A stretch of 44,225 nt of DNA from Acinetobacter rudis (GCF_031157835.1 NZ_JAVIDR010000024.1:1-44225); one strand, 5' to 3'; shown: positions 18,412-27,405, numbered from the stretch's first letter. Notes: generated by a model from the letters alone, not told the origin. Made by a program: numbers and translations.

Positions 18412-18444
18412 TATTATTGCACAGAATTACAAATCCAACTGTGC

Positions 18445-18470
18445 AAAAAGGCCCACCTATTTGTGAGCCC
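18445..18470 (-). terminator. Terminator 1 downstream of the tRNA genes
   Basis: On the minus strand, GGCTCAC and GTGGGCC pair (one T-G wobble) around AAATAG and are followed by TTTTTG, 12 bases after the tRNA CCA end. Confidence 0.75.
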
Positions 18471-18481
18471 TCTTAGAAACT

Positions 18482-18558
<77 letters not shown>

Positions 18559-18643
18559 TCAACGTGCAATATTGTAACTGAAGAATAAAAAAAATCAATC
18601 GAATTTTAATTTCTTCCTGATTTAAGTTGCACCTTAAATCAAA

Positions 18644-18720
<77 letters not shown>

Positions 18721-18756
18721 TCAAAAGCTGCTTGCATCAACGATCTGGTTTATCGT

Positions 18757-18841
18757 TGGTGCGGAAGGGGGGACTTGAACCCCCACGCCCGAAAGCACTA
18801 CCACCTCAAGGTAGCGTGTCTACCAATTCCACCACCACCGC
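18757..18841 (-). tRNA. tRNA-Leu (GAG)
   Basis: 85 bases with a long variable arm and encoded CCA. The anticodon arm CTACCTTGAGGTGGTAG gives anticodon GAG. The D-arm GTGGAATTGGTAGACACGC matches E. coli leuU closely. The acceptor stem as read (GCGGTGG with CTTCCGC) has a U5-U68 mismatch and a G-U pair. It lies directly after secG. Confidence 0.93.
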
Positions 18842-18893
18842 AGCTGCACGCATTCTAGTGGGTTCACCTACAAAATGAAAGCTATTTTTTCAA

Positions 18894-19232
18894 TTATTGC
18901 GTAGTTTCAGGTTTATTTGGTGAAGTTTCAGGCGATTGAGGTGCAGTTTGTTCAACGGGTTGAGTTACCGCCATCTTCTTCAAACCTAACGGATCTTCTG
19001 CATGTTTTTTTGCGAAAACGGCCAAACTAATACTCGTTACAAAAAACAAAGCAGTTAATATCGCAGTTAAACGTGTAAGGAAGTTTGCCGAACCTGATGC
19101 ACCAAATACAGTTGCAGCACCGCCACCACCAAATGAGGCACCTGCATCTGCACCCTTACCGTGTTGTACCAAAATCAAGACAATCATTAAAACAGCGAGA
19201 ATAATATGGATCACAAGCACAAAGTTTTGCAT
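18894..19232 (-). CDS. secG: Protein translocase subunit SecG
   Basis: A 112-residue membrane protein with two hydrophobic segments (about 2-22 and 53-74) and the Gly-rich link GASFGGGGAATVFGASGSAN between them, the SecG pattern. It belongs to the SecYEG channel. The C-terminal tail is Pro/Thr/Gln-rich. AAGGAATT precedes the ATG. It follows tpiA by 10 bases and precedes tRNA-Leu, a conserved order in gammaproteobacteria. Confidence 0.96.
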   Translation of the reverse strand: MQNFVLVIHIILAVLMIVLILVQHGKGADAGASFGGGGAATVFGASGSANFLTRLTAILTALFFVTSISLAVFAKKHAEDPLGLKKMAVTQPVEQTAPQSPETSPNKPETTQ

Positions 19233-19242
19233 TTAGAATTCC

Positions 19243-20037
19243 TTAGTGTTTTGTTTGCGCAAAGGCTTGAGCAATCTGATAAAACGACTCAGCTTGTAGA
19301 GAAGCGCCGCCAACTAAAGCGCCATTAATATCAGGACATGCGGCTAATGCCTCTGCATTATCTGCTTTTACACTGCCCCCATACAAAATTGCTATTTGCT
19401 GACCATAACCCGTAAGCTGATTTAAACCAGCACGAATTTTTTCATGCATCGCTTGAGCATCTTCTGGAGAAGCAGTTTTACCTGTACCAATCGCCCAAAT
19501 TGGCTCATAGGCAATTAAGATATTCTGCCACTGCTCAGCTTTAACCACACTTGCTAAATCACAAATTTGTTGTAACACAACTTGCTCAGCTAAACCTTGT
19601 TCACGTTGCTCTAAACTTTCACCAACACAATAAATGATTTTAAGTCCAGCACTTAAAGCATTCGTTACTTTAGCTGTAATCTGTGCAACATCATCACCAA
19701 AAAGTTCACGGCGCTCAGAATGTCCAATCAAAACATAATTGATTGAACTATCTTTTAATAGCTCAGCACTCACTTCACCAGTGTAAGCCCCAGTTCCAGC
19801 AACACGAGAGACATCCTGTGCAACTGTAAGCACTTCAACTGCAGCATCTTGAAGTTGTTGTTGTACTGAAAGCAAAGCAATTGAAGTAGGCGCAACAGCA
19901 ATACGACATTGAGCTGTGTCGATTGGCCCTGCCTGCAAATATTGTTTGAGTGTTTGTATGAGTTGTTGTGAATCAGATTGCATTGGGTTCATTTTCCAAT
20001 TGCCGACAACCCAAGGAGTTATAGTCGAACCCGACAT
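19243..20037 (-). CDS. tpiA: Triosephosphate isomerase
   Basis: 264 residues with all catalytic parts: NWKMN with K15, IGHSERR with H106, [11 protein letters not shown] with the base E178, and YGGSVK for phosphate binding. It interconverts dihydroxyacetone phosphate and glyceraldehyde 3-phosphate in the cytosol. AAAGGTTAG lies upstream of the ATG. It is first in a unit with secG and the tRNAs and divergent from pilC. Confidence 0.98.
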   Translation of the reverse strand: MSGSTITPWVVGNWKMNPMQSDSQQLIQTLKQYLQAGPIDTAQCRIAVAPTSIALLSVQQQLQDAAVEVLTVAQDVSRVAGTGAYTGEVSAELLKDSSINYVLIGHSERRELFGDDVAQITAKVTNALSAGLKIIYCVGESLEQREQGLAEQVVLQQICDLASVVKAEQWQNILIAYEPIWAIGTGKTASPEDAQAMHEKIRAGLNQLTGYGQQIAILYGGSVKADNAEALAACPDINGALVGGASLQAESFYQIAQAFAQTKH

Positions 20038-20086
20038 ACATCTAACCTTTTATCGAAAATGCGCCCATTCTACACGGAAATTAAGC

Positions 20087-20113
20087 ATTATAAAATTCTT
20101 TCAGTAAGCACAA
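20087..20113 (-). promoter_or_regulatory. Candidate tpiA promoter
   Basis: A perfect -10 TATAAT on the minus strand (20092-20087), about 50 bases before the tpiA ATG. The best -35 is TTGTGC (20113-20108) at a short 15-base spacing, so only the -10 is firm. Confidence 0.5.
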
Positions 20114-20142
20114 TGCTTTTTTATCGAATTTAACTTAGATCA

Positions 20143-20191
20143 TTAAGGAGGTTTAACGATTCAAATAATCCACCTGAGCCACTTTAATTGA
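20143..20191 (+). other. Orphan strong Shine-Dalgarno at the position where pilB would start
   Basis: TTAAGGAGGT (20143-20152) is a near-perfect ribosome site but no ATG, GTG or TTG follows at a proper distance. At the ideal 6-base spacing is ATT (20159), which would open only a 10-codon frame that stops at 20191. It may be the scar of a lost gene or a leader. Confidence 0.4.
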
Positions 20192-20296
20192 AAAAAAACA
20201 ATCTACATCAAAGAATAAGAAAAACATAAATCCAAGACCCTTGTTTTCAATAAAAAATAAATCACTGGTCTCTAAGATGAAATCAAGGACCCCTCA

Positions 20297-21526
20297 ATGG
20301 CCCCAACCAAACCTATTCCATCTCATCGTTATTACTACCGAGGCTATAATACACAAGGACAATACATATCAGGTGAACTTGACAGCCCTTCATTACAATT
20401 AGCCAAAATCCAATTGAAACGACAAGGTATTCGTTTAGAACGAATCCAAAAAAAATCCCTATGGTTGCAATTTAAACATTGCGCTACAAGATCCATCACC
20501 GCAGTAGAAATTTGTCTCTTTACACGCCAACTTGCCACCTTACTCAACGCGAATATCCCGCTATTACAGGCATTAACTCTTATTCAGTCAGGGTTACAGC
20601 ACCCAGGCATGCACAATCTAGTGCATAGACTAAGTACTCAAATTGAATCAGGTCAGGCTTTTAGCCAAGCATTAGCTCAACACACACCCCATTTTGATTC
20701 TTTATACATTGCCCTTATCCGAACGGGCGAATTGTCTGGTACTTTAGAGATTATGTTAGAGCGTATTGCGAATGATCTAGAAAAAGCTCTAAGGCTTAAG
20801 CAGAAAATTAAAAAAGCCCTTTGGTATCCAATATTAGTCCTTATTGTTGCTTGTGGCATTAGTTTGATTCTCATTCTAAAGGTTGTACCAATTTTCCATG
20901 AGCTTTTTACTTCTTTTGCAGTCGAACTCCCCCTATTTACACAATGGGTCTTACTACTTTCACAATGGTTGCAAGATAGTTATCTCTTTCTTCTGTGTAG
21001 CTGCGTCATAACTGCGATCGTTATTTATTATGGTTATCGACATTGCCCTCAAGCACAGTATCAGGTTGATCGATATTGCTTGAGCTTTCCTATTTTTGGT
21101 TCACTCTGTAAAAAGTCGCTTCTTGCTCGCTTCCATCGTACTTTAGCGACTACTTTTGCTGCTGGCGTTCCTCTACTGACCGCCCTAAAATATGCTGCAG
21201 CGCTCAGTCATAATTCAATCTATCAAAAAGCTGTCATAAAGATCCACGATGATATAGCCAGTGGCCAACAGCTTCACCTTGCTATGCAAAACACACAATT
21301 GTTTCCACATATCGCTATACAGATGATAGCAATTGGTGAAGAATCAGGAGCACTCACAGAGATGTTTAACCATGTTGCAGAACGCTTCGAAACGGATGTA
21401 ACACTGACAGCGGAAGGGCTCAGCAACTTACTTGAGCCCTGTCTTTTAATTTTTTTAAGCCTCATTGTAGGCAGTTTAGTGATTGCGATGTATTTACCAA
21501 TATTCAAAATGGGTTCAATCATCTGA
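20297..21526 (+). CDS. pilC: Type IV pilus inner-membrane platform protein PilC
   Basis: 409 residues, the usual PilC/GspF length, with two T2SSF domains (about 75-195 and 280-400). Recognisable segments are LFTRQLATLLNANIPLLQAL, LKQKIKKALWYPILVLIVAC and ATTFAAGVPLLTALKYAAA, and the end is LVIAMYLPIFKMGSII. Three membrane segments are visible. AAGGA lies seven bases before the ATG. It is the platform that couples the pilus motor to pilin assembly and is needed for ComP-dependent DNA uptake. It overlaps pilD by one base. The motor gene pilB, expected directly upstream, is absent, and tpiA lies there on the other strand. The sequence seems divergent from the A. baumannii PilC I remember. Confidence 0.93.
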   Translation: MAPTKPIPSHRYYYRGYNTQGQYISGELDSPSLQLAKIQLKRQGIRLERIQKKSLWLQFKHCATRSITAVEICLFTRQLATLLNANIPLLQALTLIQSGLQHPGMHNLVHRLSTQIESGQAFSQALAQHTPHFDSLYIALIRTGELSGTLEIMLERIANDLEKALRLKQKIKKALWYPILVLIVACGISLILILKVVPIFHELFTSFAVELPLFTQWVLLLSQWLQDSYLFLLCSCVITAIVIYYGYRHCPQAQYQVDRYCLSFPIFGSLCKKSLLARFHRTLATTFAAGVPLLTALKYAAALSHNSIYQKAVIKIHDDIASGQQLHLAMQNTQLFPHIAIQMIAIGEESGALTEMFNHVAERFETDVTLTAEGLSNLLEPCLLIFLSLIVGSLVIAMYLPIFKMGSII

Positions 21527-22395
21527 TGCAAAGTCTTGTTATTTTATTTACAACTTCTCCTACGTTGTTTTATCTGATTATTGCCATACTTGGTTTATGT
21601 ATGGGTAGTTTTTTAAATGTTGTTATTTACCGTACTCCTCTGATTTTAAAACAGCGTTGGACTCATGAATGCAAACAATATTTAGACCCCAATTTCCAAC
21701 CAGAACCACAGCAGAAATTTAATTTAAGTCTACCTGCCTCTCATTGCCCCCAATGCCAACATAAGCTTAAGTGGTATCACAATATTCCATTATTCAGCTG
21801 GTTAATCCTCAACGGACGTTGTGCTTATTGTAAACAGTCAATTGCTCTACGTTACCCACTGGTCGAACTGATCAGTATGTGCTGTACAGTGATTGTTGCA
21901 TACGTATATGGGCCAAGTCTCGAAATGCTGGCTGGTTTTGGATTAACCTGGACTTTGATCGCACTCACCTTTATTGACTTTGACAGCCAATTTTTACCCG
22001 ATAGTTATACGATTCCACTTGCCATGGCAGGACTATTACTCAATAGCTGGTCACTCTATACCTCTCCCCAGCAAGCAATTTGGGGTTATCTTATTGGCTT
22101 CTTGAGCTTATGGTTGGTCTATCAAGGCTTTAAGTATTTTACAGGTAAAGAAGGCATGGGCTATGGTGACTTTAAGTTACTGGCAGCCTTGGGCGCTTGG
22201 ATGGGCCCTTCTATGTTAGCCTTGATTATCTTGCTTTCCTCTAGTCTAGGTGCAATCATCGGCATTATTTTATTAAAAATTCACAAAGAAAGTCAGCCCT
22301 TTGCCTTTGGTCCCTATTTAGCAATTGCAGGGTGGATTGCATTTCTATGGGGAGAAAAGATAATGGACTATTACTGGGGTTATACACTGCCCTAA
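21526..22395 (+). CDS. pilD: Prepilin peptidase / N-methyltransferase PilD
   Basis: 289 residues with the family parts: an N-terminal GSFLNVVIYR, a zinc-like double CxxC (C74/C77 and C99/C102), a first catalytic Asp in FIDFDSQFLPD (D151), and the GxGD motif MGYGDFKLLAALG with D215. Seven or eight membrane segments follow the usual pattern. It cleaves and N-methylates type IV pilins such as the ComP protein encoded at 10059-10526. Its ATG overlaps the pilC stop (TGATG), so the two are coupled. coaE follows 26 bases later, as in other gammaproteobacteria. Confidence 0.97.
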   Translation: MQSLVILFTTSPTLFYLIIAILGLCMGSFLNVVIYRTPLILKQRWTHECKQYLDPNFQPEPQQKFNLSLPASHCPQCQHKLKWYHNIPLFSWLILNGRCAYCKQSIALRYPLVELISMCCTVIVAYVYGPSLEMLAGFGLTWTLIALTFIDFDSQFLPDSYTIPLAMAGLLLNSWSLYTSPQQAIWGYLIGFLSLWLVYQGFKYFTGKEGMGYGDFKLLAALGAWMGPSMLALIILLSSSLGAIIGIILLKIHKESQPFAFGPYLAIAGWIAFLWGEKIMDYYWGYTLP

Positions 22396-22421
22396 ACACA
22401 TCACAAGCATATGGAGTCACA

Positions 22422-23033
22422 ATGCAACAATTTACATTAGGTCTAACGGGCGGTATTGGAAGTGGCAAATCGGCTGCAAGTCAATGGTTTGAATCACAGG
22501 GAATCGTCGTTGTAGATGCTGATATTGTTGCACGTGAGGTTGTAGAGAAAGGACAAGCTGCATTACTTGCGATTGAACAATATTTTGGTGCTTGGGTGCT
22601 TAATTCAGAGGGTGAGTTAAATCGACGTGCTTTAAGGGAACATATTTTCAAATACCCAGAAGCACGTAAAGCCTTAGAAAGCATCACCCATCCTGCTATT
22701 CGTCATTCTATTATTGAACAATTAAATGCAGCGCAAAGCCCTTATGCGATTTTAGTTTCGCCACTACTTTTCGAAACCAATCAACACCAGTTAACTCAAC
22801 GTACATTACTCATTGATGCATCCGAACAGCTGCAAATCCAACGCGCCAGTGAACGTGATCTGCAAAACATCGAACAGATTAAACAAATTATGGCTGCGCA
22901 AATGTCACGCCAGCAGAAGCAACAGCTGGCGGATGATATTGTACTCAATGATGGCTTACTGTCTCATTTGCATGGCCAGCTTTTGCCTTTACATCAAGAC
23001 TATCTTCAATTTGCACAACAAATACAAAGCTAA
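22422..23033 (+). CDS. coaE: Dephospho-CoA kinase
   Basis: 203 residues from the ATG at 22422 with GGAG upstream. A frame is open 30 codons further back, but that part overlaps pilD and is not family-like. The P-loop is GGIGSGKS (residues 10-17). DADIVAREVV and HPAIRHSI are family motifs. It catalyses the last step of coenzyme A synthesis, ATP-dependent phosphorylation of dephospho-CoA. It ends the pilC-pilD-coaE unit. Confidence 0.97.
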   Translation: MQQFTLGLTGGIGSGKSAASQWFESQGIVVVDADIVAREVVEKGQAALLAIEQYFGAWVLNSEGELNRRALREHIFKYPEARKALESITHPAIRHSIIEQLNAAQSPYAILVSPLLFETNQHQLTQRTLLIDASEQLQIQRASERDLQNIEQIKQIMAAQMSRQQKQQLADDIVLNDGLLSHLHGQLLPLHQDYLQFAQQIQS

Positions 23034-23050
23034 TTGATCAATTGATTCAA

Positions 23051-23983
23051 TTAATCTATGTTGCGTTGTTGGGCTTTCTGCTGTGCTAGTGCCTGATCTA
23101 AAGCACTTTTTCGGCCCCACCAACGCCAAGGTTGTAAAGCCCCAATACCCATACCAACAAGACCAAACATGATTGCAGGGCTTAACGGCTCATTCAATAA
23201 AGGGACTGCAACCACAGCAGCAATAAATGGTGCTAATGTCACAATACTTCCGGTCTTGAATGCCCCTAAACGCTTAATGGCCTCCACATAAGCCATCGTT
23301 GCAATCATGACCACAAAAATACCGTGAAATAGAGTTTGCATCAGCATATGCATTGGCTGCACTTGATTGTATTGATGAGGCAAAAACAATAGATAAATAG
23401 GGATATAAATAATTGCTGACCAAATAGCCACTGCAGTCATTGAATGCCAAGCAGATAACTTCCAATGCCGTAACAGAACTGTAAATATAGCCCAAAGTAC
23501 AGCACTAATAAAAAACAATAAATCGCCCAAGCCAAACGCTTTACCGGTCGTTTGATACATGAGAAAACTCATGATCACGATTGCACTCAGCATAATCGCG
23601 ACACTAATCCAAGTATCACGCTCAAAGGGTTCTCTAAATAAGACATATGCTGCAACAGCAGTACAAAGTGGTAAAAAACCATTTAAGAAAATAGCTGCGT
23701 GTGCTGCGGGTGCATAATGAAAGGCACTGTAAGATACTAAGCAATAACAGACACCACCAATCATGGCCAAGATAAAAGGTTCTTTACGCCATAGAAAAGC
23801 TGTATCTTTTTTTATCAAGAGAATTGGAAATAAAATTAAAAAGGCTAAACCAAATCGAAATGCGGTTATATCCCAAGGACTAATATGCCAAGCAGCATTA
23901 AGGCGTGATGTAATGGTAAAACCACCCCAAATGCACATGGTAATCACGACAAAGAGATATCCTTGCGTGCGAGAACTCATCAT
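23051..23983 (-). CDS. EamA-type drug/metabolite transporter
   Basis: 310 residues with ten hydrophobic segments arranged as two EamA repeats. The start MMSSRTQGYLFVVITMCIWG and the SPWDITAFRFGLAFL segment are typical of the first repeat. The substrate cannot be told; relatives export amino acids, metabolites or drugs. It is convergent with coaE and separated from rlmB by a GCGCTAC stem-loop. The C-terminus is a charged Gln-rich cytosolic tail. Confidence 0.88.
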   Translation of the reverse strand: MMSSRTQGYLFVVITMCIWGGFTITSRLNAAWHISPWDITAFRFGLAFLILFPILLIKKDTAFLWRKEPFILAMIGGVCYCLVSYSAFHYAPAAHAAIFLNGFLPLCTAVAAYVLFREPFERDTWISVAIMLSAIVIMSFLMYQTTGKAFGLGDLLFFISAVLWAIFTVLLRHWKLSAWHSMTAVAIWSAIIYIPIYLLFLPHQYNQVQPMHMLMQTLFHGIFVVMIATMAYVEAIKRLGAFKTGSIVTLAPFIAAVVAVPLLNEPLSPAIMFGLVGMGIGALQPWRWWGRKSALDQALAQQKAQQRNID

Positions 23984-24010
23984 GAAATTTCACTCATTGA
24001 TCAGGGCAAA

Positions 24011-24028
24011 GCGCTACAAAGGTAGCGC
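24011..24028 (-). terminator. Stem-loop after rlmB
   Basis: GCGCTAC (24011-24017) and GTAGCGC (24022-24028) form a perfect 7-bp stem with a 4-base loop, and a short TTT follows on the minus strand. An outer TCAGGGC/GCCCTGA pair (24001-24007, 24052-24058) could extend it. Confidence 0.55.
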
Positions 24029-24045
24029 ATATTTAAATATCCTAT

Positions 24046-24795
24046 TTAAAAGCCCTGACGCTGACGGTTTGCTTCATATAACGCCATTCCCGTGGCGACA
24101 CTAACGTTTAAACTCTGTAAATTACCTGCCATAGGAATATAAACAGTTTGATCACATTGGGCTTGGGTGATTGGTCGTAAACCAACATCTTCTGCCCCCA
24201 TAACAATGGTAATTGCACCCTTTAAATCACATTGGTGTAAAGGTAGTGCCTGTTCGTCTAACATTGTCCCAATAACACGTACATTAAACTCTTCTTTAAT
24301 ATGTGCCAACGTACGCGCTAAATTAGTCACTTGAACAAACTTCACTTTTTCAGCCCCACCCGCTGCAACTTTACGTGCAGTTGGAGTAAGCGTTGCTGAG
24401 CGATCGCGTGGCACAATGACCGCACTCACACCCATAGCTGCTGCTGAACGAATACAAGCGCCCAAATTATGTGGATCAGTAATGTGATCAAGAGCCAACA
24501 ACATTGCTTGTGGCTGAGTTTGTAAAAGTTGGTCTAAATCTTTTTCATTTAAAGTTGGATGTGGACGTACTGCTGCAACCACACCTTGATGAAAAGGCAA
24601 ACCTGCTAATTTTTCTAGAGTATCTCGACTTGCTTTTTGTACACTAATTCCAAAAGGCTCTGCTAGCTGTAAAATCCGCTGCAAACGTTGATCATCTCGG
24701 CCTTTAAGCGTAAATAAAGTGAGGACGCGTTCTGGCTCAAGCTCCAATAATGACTCTACGGCATGTACGCCATAATAATGTTCCGCCTTTGCCAT
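24046..24795 (-). CDS. rlmB: 23S rRNA (guanosine-2'-O-)-methyltransferase RlmB
   Basis: 249 residues from the ATG at 24795, placed by GAGG upstream; a 20-codon extension is open but not family-like. The N-terminal substrate-binding domain (YYGVHAVESLLE) precedes a SPOUT domain with NLGACIRSAAAMGVSAV, IVMGAEDVGLR and the knot motif IPMAGNLQSLNVSVATGMAL. It 2'-O-methylates G2251 in the P-loop of 23S rRNA. No RNase R gene is visible upstream, unlike in E. coli. Confidence 0.95.
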   Translation of the reverse strand: MAKAEHYYGVHAVESLLELEPERVLTLFTLKGRDDQRLQRILQLAEPFGISVQKASRDTLEKLAGLPFHQGVVAAVRPHPTLNEKDLDQLLQTQPQAMLLALDHITDPHNLGACIRSAAAMGVSAVIVPRDRSATLTPTARKVAAGGAEKVKFVQVTNLARTLAHIKEEFNVRVIGTMLDEQALPLHQCDLKGAITIVMGAEDVGLRPITQAQCDQTVYIPMAGNLQSLNVSVATGMALYEANRQRQGF

Positions 24796-24944
24796 GCTTA
24801 ACCTCGATAACTGTAATTCAAACAAAGATAAAAACGAAAAATCCTGCAAAGCCAACTTTACAGGATCAATCCATGCTGCCCATTTTACCTGATTTCACTA
24901 TAAAATTCTTTTTAAATTTCCGTGAAAATCAGTAGATGCTAACT

Positions 24945-25268
24945 TTAGCCTTCTAGATGGCAAACATAATCAAGCACATCATCAGTTTCAATTTTGAAGC
25001 GGCTATTACCAGGCACATAAAATGATTGTCCTGCACGAAACAACTCATGTGCTTCACTATCCGCAATCGTCACACGACACTCACCCGATATAATTTCCAT
25101 ACGTTCAGGTACATGAGTTTCAAAAGTTAATGCTTGCTCAGATGGCAAAATCACCCCTAATGTTTTTTTTGTACCATCTTCAAATTGCACGGTATGGCTG
25201 ATGCATAAACCACCAAAATAAACATTTGATTTTTTTATAACGGAAACATGATCAAATTGTGATGACAT
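24945..25268 (-). CDS. ppnP: Pyrimidine/purine nucleoside phosphorylase PpnP (DUF1255)
   Basis: 107 residues from the ATG at 25268 with GGAG upstream; eight more codons are open but unsupported. It is a single small cupin. Family motifs are NVYFGGLCISHTVQFEDGT, KKTLGVILP, PERMEIISGECRV and FYVPGNSRFKIE. It splits nucleosides with phosphate into base and ribose 1-phosphate. It is monocistronic and divergent from recN across about 430 bases. Confidence 0.94.
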   Translation of the reverse strand: MSSQFDHVSVIKKSNVYFGGLCISHTVQFEDGTKKTLGVILPSEQALTFETHVPERMEIISGECRVTIADSEAHELFRAGQSFYVPGNSRFKIETDDVLDYVCHLEG

Positions 25269-25497
25269 GCGTATACTCCAGATAATGCGCACTTATATAA
25301 ATGACTGTCGGGCTAGTTTACATTGTGCCCGATCATCGAATCAATCTATCTCTGATCTATGTTTTTTATCAGATTTAATTGATTAGCTCAATGCCTGTCA
25401 CAATCTACATTTATCATTGCCTTATAGCCCATCAATTCAGGCGAAAAAACAAATTACTTGTTGTCTCAATAAAATGCTAGCAGAAGATCAACACCCC

Positions 25498-25538
25498 AAG
25501 GTGACATTGTTATGAATTTTGCAGCATTCACCTTTTTT
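25498..25538 (+). terminator. Terminator-like hairpin inside the ppnP-recN gap
   Basis: AAGGTGA (25498-25504) pairs with TCACCTT (25528-25534) across a 23-base loop, and the T run extends to 25538. It lies on the plus strand with no known gene upstream of it in that direction. It may end an unannotated small transcript in 25269-25497 or attenuate a long recN leader. The rest of the 25269-25698 gap shows no gene besides the leader ORF. Confidence 0.4.
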
Positions 25539-25642
25539 GTCCTGCGCGATATCGTTATAATTCAAAATTCACGGTTGAAACAAATCTTGTATTGTACTAA
25601 AACAAAATCAGATGGCCTGTGCTCAGTAAGGATAAATTTATC

Positions 25643-25705
25643 ATGAGTCATTCGGTCAAACACCTATTCCCTATTACTCTTGTGCCTCGGAAGCGTTTAT
25701 GCTGA
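25643..25705 (+). CDS. Possible 20-codon leader ORF overlapping the recN start
   Basis: The ATG at 25643 has TAAGGA upstream and opens MSHSVKHLFPITLVPRKRLC, ending at a TGA (25703-25705) just inside recN, whose ATG is at 25699. The frames differ by one base. The layout suits translational coupling or a regulatory leader peptide. There is no homology evidence, and recN also has its own weak CGGAAG site. Confidence 0.4.
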   Translation: MSHSVKHLFPITLVPRKRLC

Positions 25706-27363
25706 CACATTTAAATCTTATTAATTTTGCGCTCGCTGATAATTTAGCTGTGGATATCGAAACAGGTTTTAATGTTTTAACAGGTGAAACAGGTGCGGGC
25801 AAATCATTATTACTTGATGCCCTTTCCGCATGTTTAGGTGAACGCACAGATACAAACTATGTGCGTTATGGTGCAGAAAAAGCCGATATTACGGCAGTAT
25901 TTAGTTATCAAGAAAATAGTGCCGAATCAACTTGGCTTAAGCAACATGAAATGAATGATGAAAGTGGAGAGATTCACTTACGTCGGGTAATTTTTGCAAC
26001 AGGCCGAAGTAAAGCTTGGATTAATGGTCGTCCTAGCAGTCTTTCAGAACTCAAAGAAATCGGTCGCTTATTGGTTCAACTCTATAGCCAACATAGCCAA
26101 CAACAATTATTAGAACCTCCTTATCCAAGACGCTGGATTGATCGTCATAGTAATTTTGCAGCAGATGCACAAGCAGTACGTCAGGCTCATCAAAGTTGGC
26201 AAAAAAATATTCGCCTTCACCAAGCAGCTATTGATGCTCAAGCCAATCGCCAACAGCGCATGGAAACCTTAGGACTACAACTCGAAGAGCTTGAAGAAAT
26301 TATCAGCATGAACTATGGTGAAATCGAACAAGAGTTTGATCGTTTAAGCCATCATGAACATATTATGCAAGACTGCGGTTATAGCCTAAATGCACTTGAT
26401 GATGCTGAGCAAAATATTAATCAAGAAATTGCTGCGATTATTCGTCGCATTGAAACGCATGCAGGACGCAGTGAACAACTGAGTGAAATTTACAACTCAC
26501 TACTCAATGCTCAAAGTGAAATGCAAGATGCGAGTAGCAACCTACGCCAATTCATCGACCGACAAAGCTTTGATCCTGAGCATATGGAGCAACTCAATAG
26601 TCAACTTGAAATTTTTCACCGTTTGGCACGAAAATATCGGACTCAACCTGAACACTTAACTGAACAATATCACCAATGGCAACAGGAACTTGAACAGCTT
26701 CAACAACTTGAAGACCCTGAAACCTTAGCAGAACAAGTAGAACTCTCACACCAAGCATTTTTAAATCAGGCACAACACCTAGACCAAATTCGACGCCAAG
26801 CAGCAGAACCTCTTGCAGTGCAGTTAACAGAACAAGTCAAAATACTGGCTCTGCCAGAAGCTCATTTTGAGTTTAAATTTGAAACCTTAGAGCAACCAAG
26901 TGCTGAGGGTTTAAGTGCAATTCAATTACTCTTTACTGCTAACAAAGGCATTCCTGCTCAGCCCTTGGCTCGTGTAGCTTCTGGCGGTGAATTGTCGCGT
27001 ATTGCCTTGGTAATGCAGGTTATGAACGCTGAAAAAACTGACGCTGAATTAATTGTATTTGATGAGATTGATGTCGGTATTAGTGGTGGTACAGCCGAAG
27101 TGGTTGGCCGTTTACTTTCAGACTTGGCACAGCATGTACAAGTTCTGTGTATTACCCACCAAGCACAAGTCGCAGCACAATCAGATCAGCACTTACTTGT
27201 GAAAAAACAACAGACTGATCCAGCCAGCAGTACCATTATTCAATTAGCAGAAGAGGCGCGCATTTTAGAATTAGCGCGCATGACGGGTGGTGTGGAAATT
27301 AATGAAACAACCATTCTTCATGCCAAGCAATTAAGACAACTTAAATTCCAAGCCATGCCCTGA
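25699..27363 (+). CDS. recN: DNA repair protein RecN
   Basis: 554 residues, the normal length. An SMC-like ATPase with Walker A GETGAGKS (residues 29-36), central coiled-coil arms rich in Gln/Glu (about 150-370), the ABC signature LARVASGGELSRIAL (about 420-435) and Walker B LIVFDEIDVGISGG (about 450-463). It acts at double-strand breaks, helping recombination and transformation-related repair. A 20-codon leader ORF overlaps its start. No canonical SOS box is evident upstream, consistent with the lack of a classical LexA in Acinetobacter. Confidence 0.97.
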   Translation: MLTHLNLINFALADNLAVDIETGFNVLTGETGAGKSLLLDALSACLGERTDTNYVRYGAEKADITAVFSYQENSAESTWLKQHEMNDESGEIHLRRVIFATGRSKAWINGRPSSLSELKEIGRLLVQLYSQHSQQQLLEPPYPRRWIDRHSNFAADAQAVRQAHQSWQKNIRLHQAAIDAQANRQQRMETLGLQLEELEEIISMNYGEIEQEFDRLSHHEHIMQDCGYSLNALDDAEQNINQEIAAIIRRIETHAGRSEQLSEIYNSLLNAQSEMQDASSNLRQFIDRQSFDPEHMEQLNSQLEIFHRLARKYRTQPEHLTEQYHQWQQELEQLQQLEDPETLAEQVELSHQAFLNQAQHLDQIRRQAAEPLAVQLTEQVKILALPEAHFEFKFETLEQPSAEGLSAIQLLFTANKGIPAQPLARVASGGELSRIALVMQVMNAEKTDAELIVFDEIDVGISGGTAEVVGRLLSDLAQHVQVLCITHQAQVAAQSDQHLLVKKQQTDPASSTIIQLAEEARILELARMTGGVEINETTILHAKQLRQLKFQAMP

Positions 27364-27405
27364 TACACTTTTTCCATCAAGTGTATCTACTTAATACACT
27401 TGATG
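27363..27405 (+). repeat. Interlocked inverted repeats after recN
   Basis: ATACACTT (27363-27370) can pair with AAGTGTAT (27379-27386). The larger CATCAAGTGTAT (27375-27386) can instead pair perfectly with ATACACTTGATG (27394-27405). The middle segment is shared, so the two stems exclude each other. There is no T run after the 12-bp stem. The remaining 27406-27662 holds only AT-rich DNA and the yqgE leader. Confidence 0.6.

Noticed and set aside
22332..22421. N-terminal extension of CoaE overlapping pilD
   Set aside because: The P-loop of CoaE sits close to the N-terminus in the family and a good GGAG site precedes the ATG at 22422.
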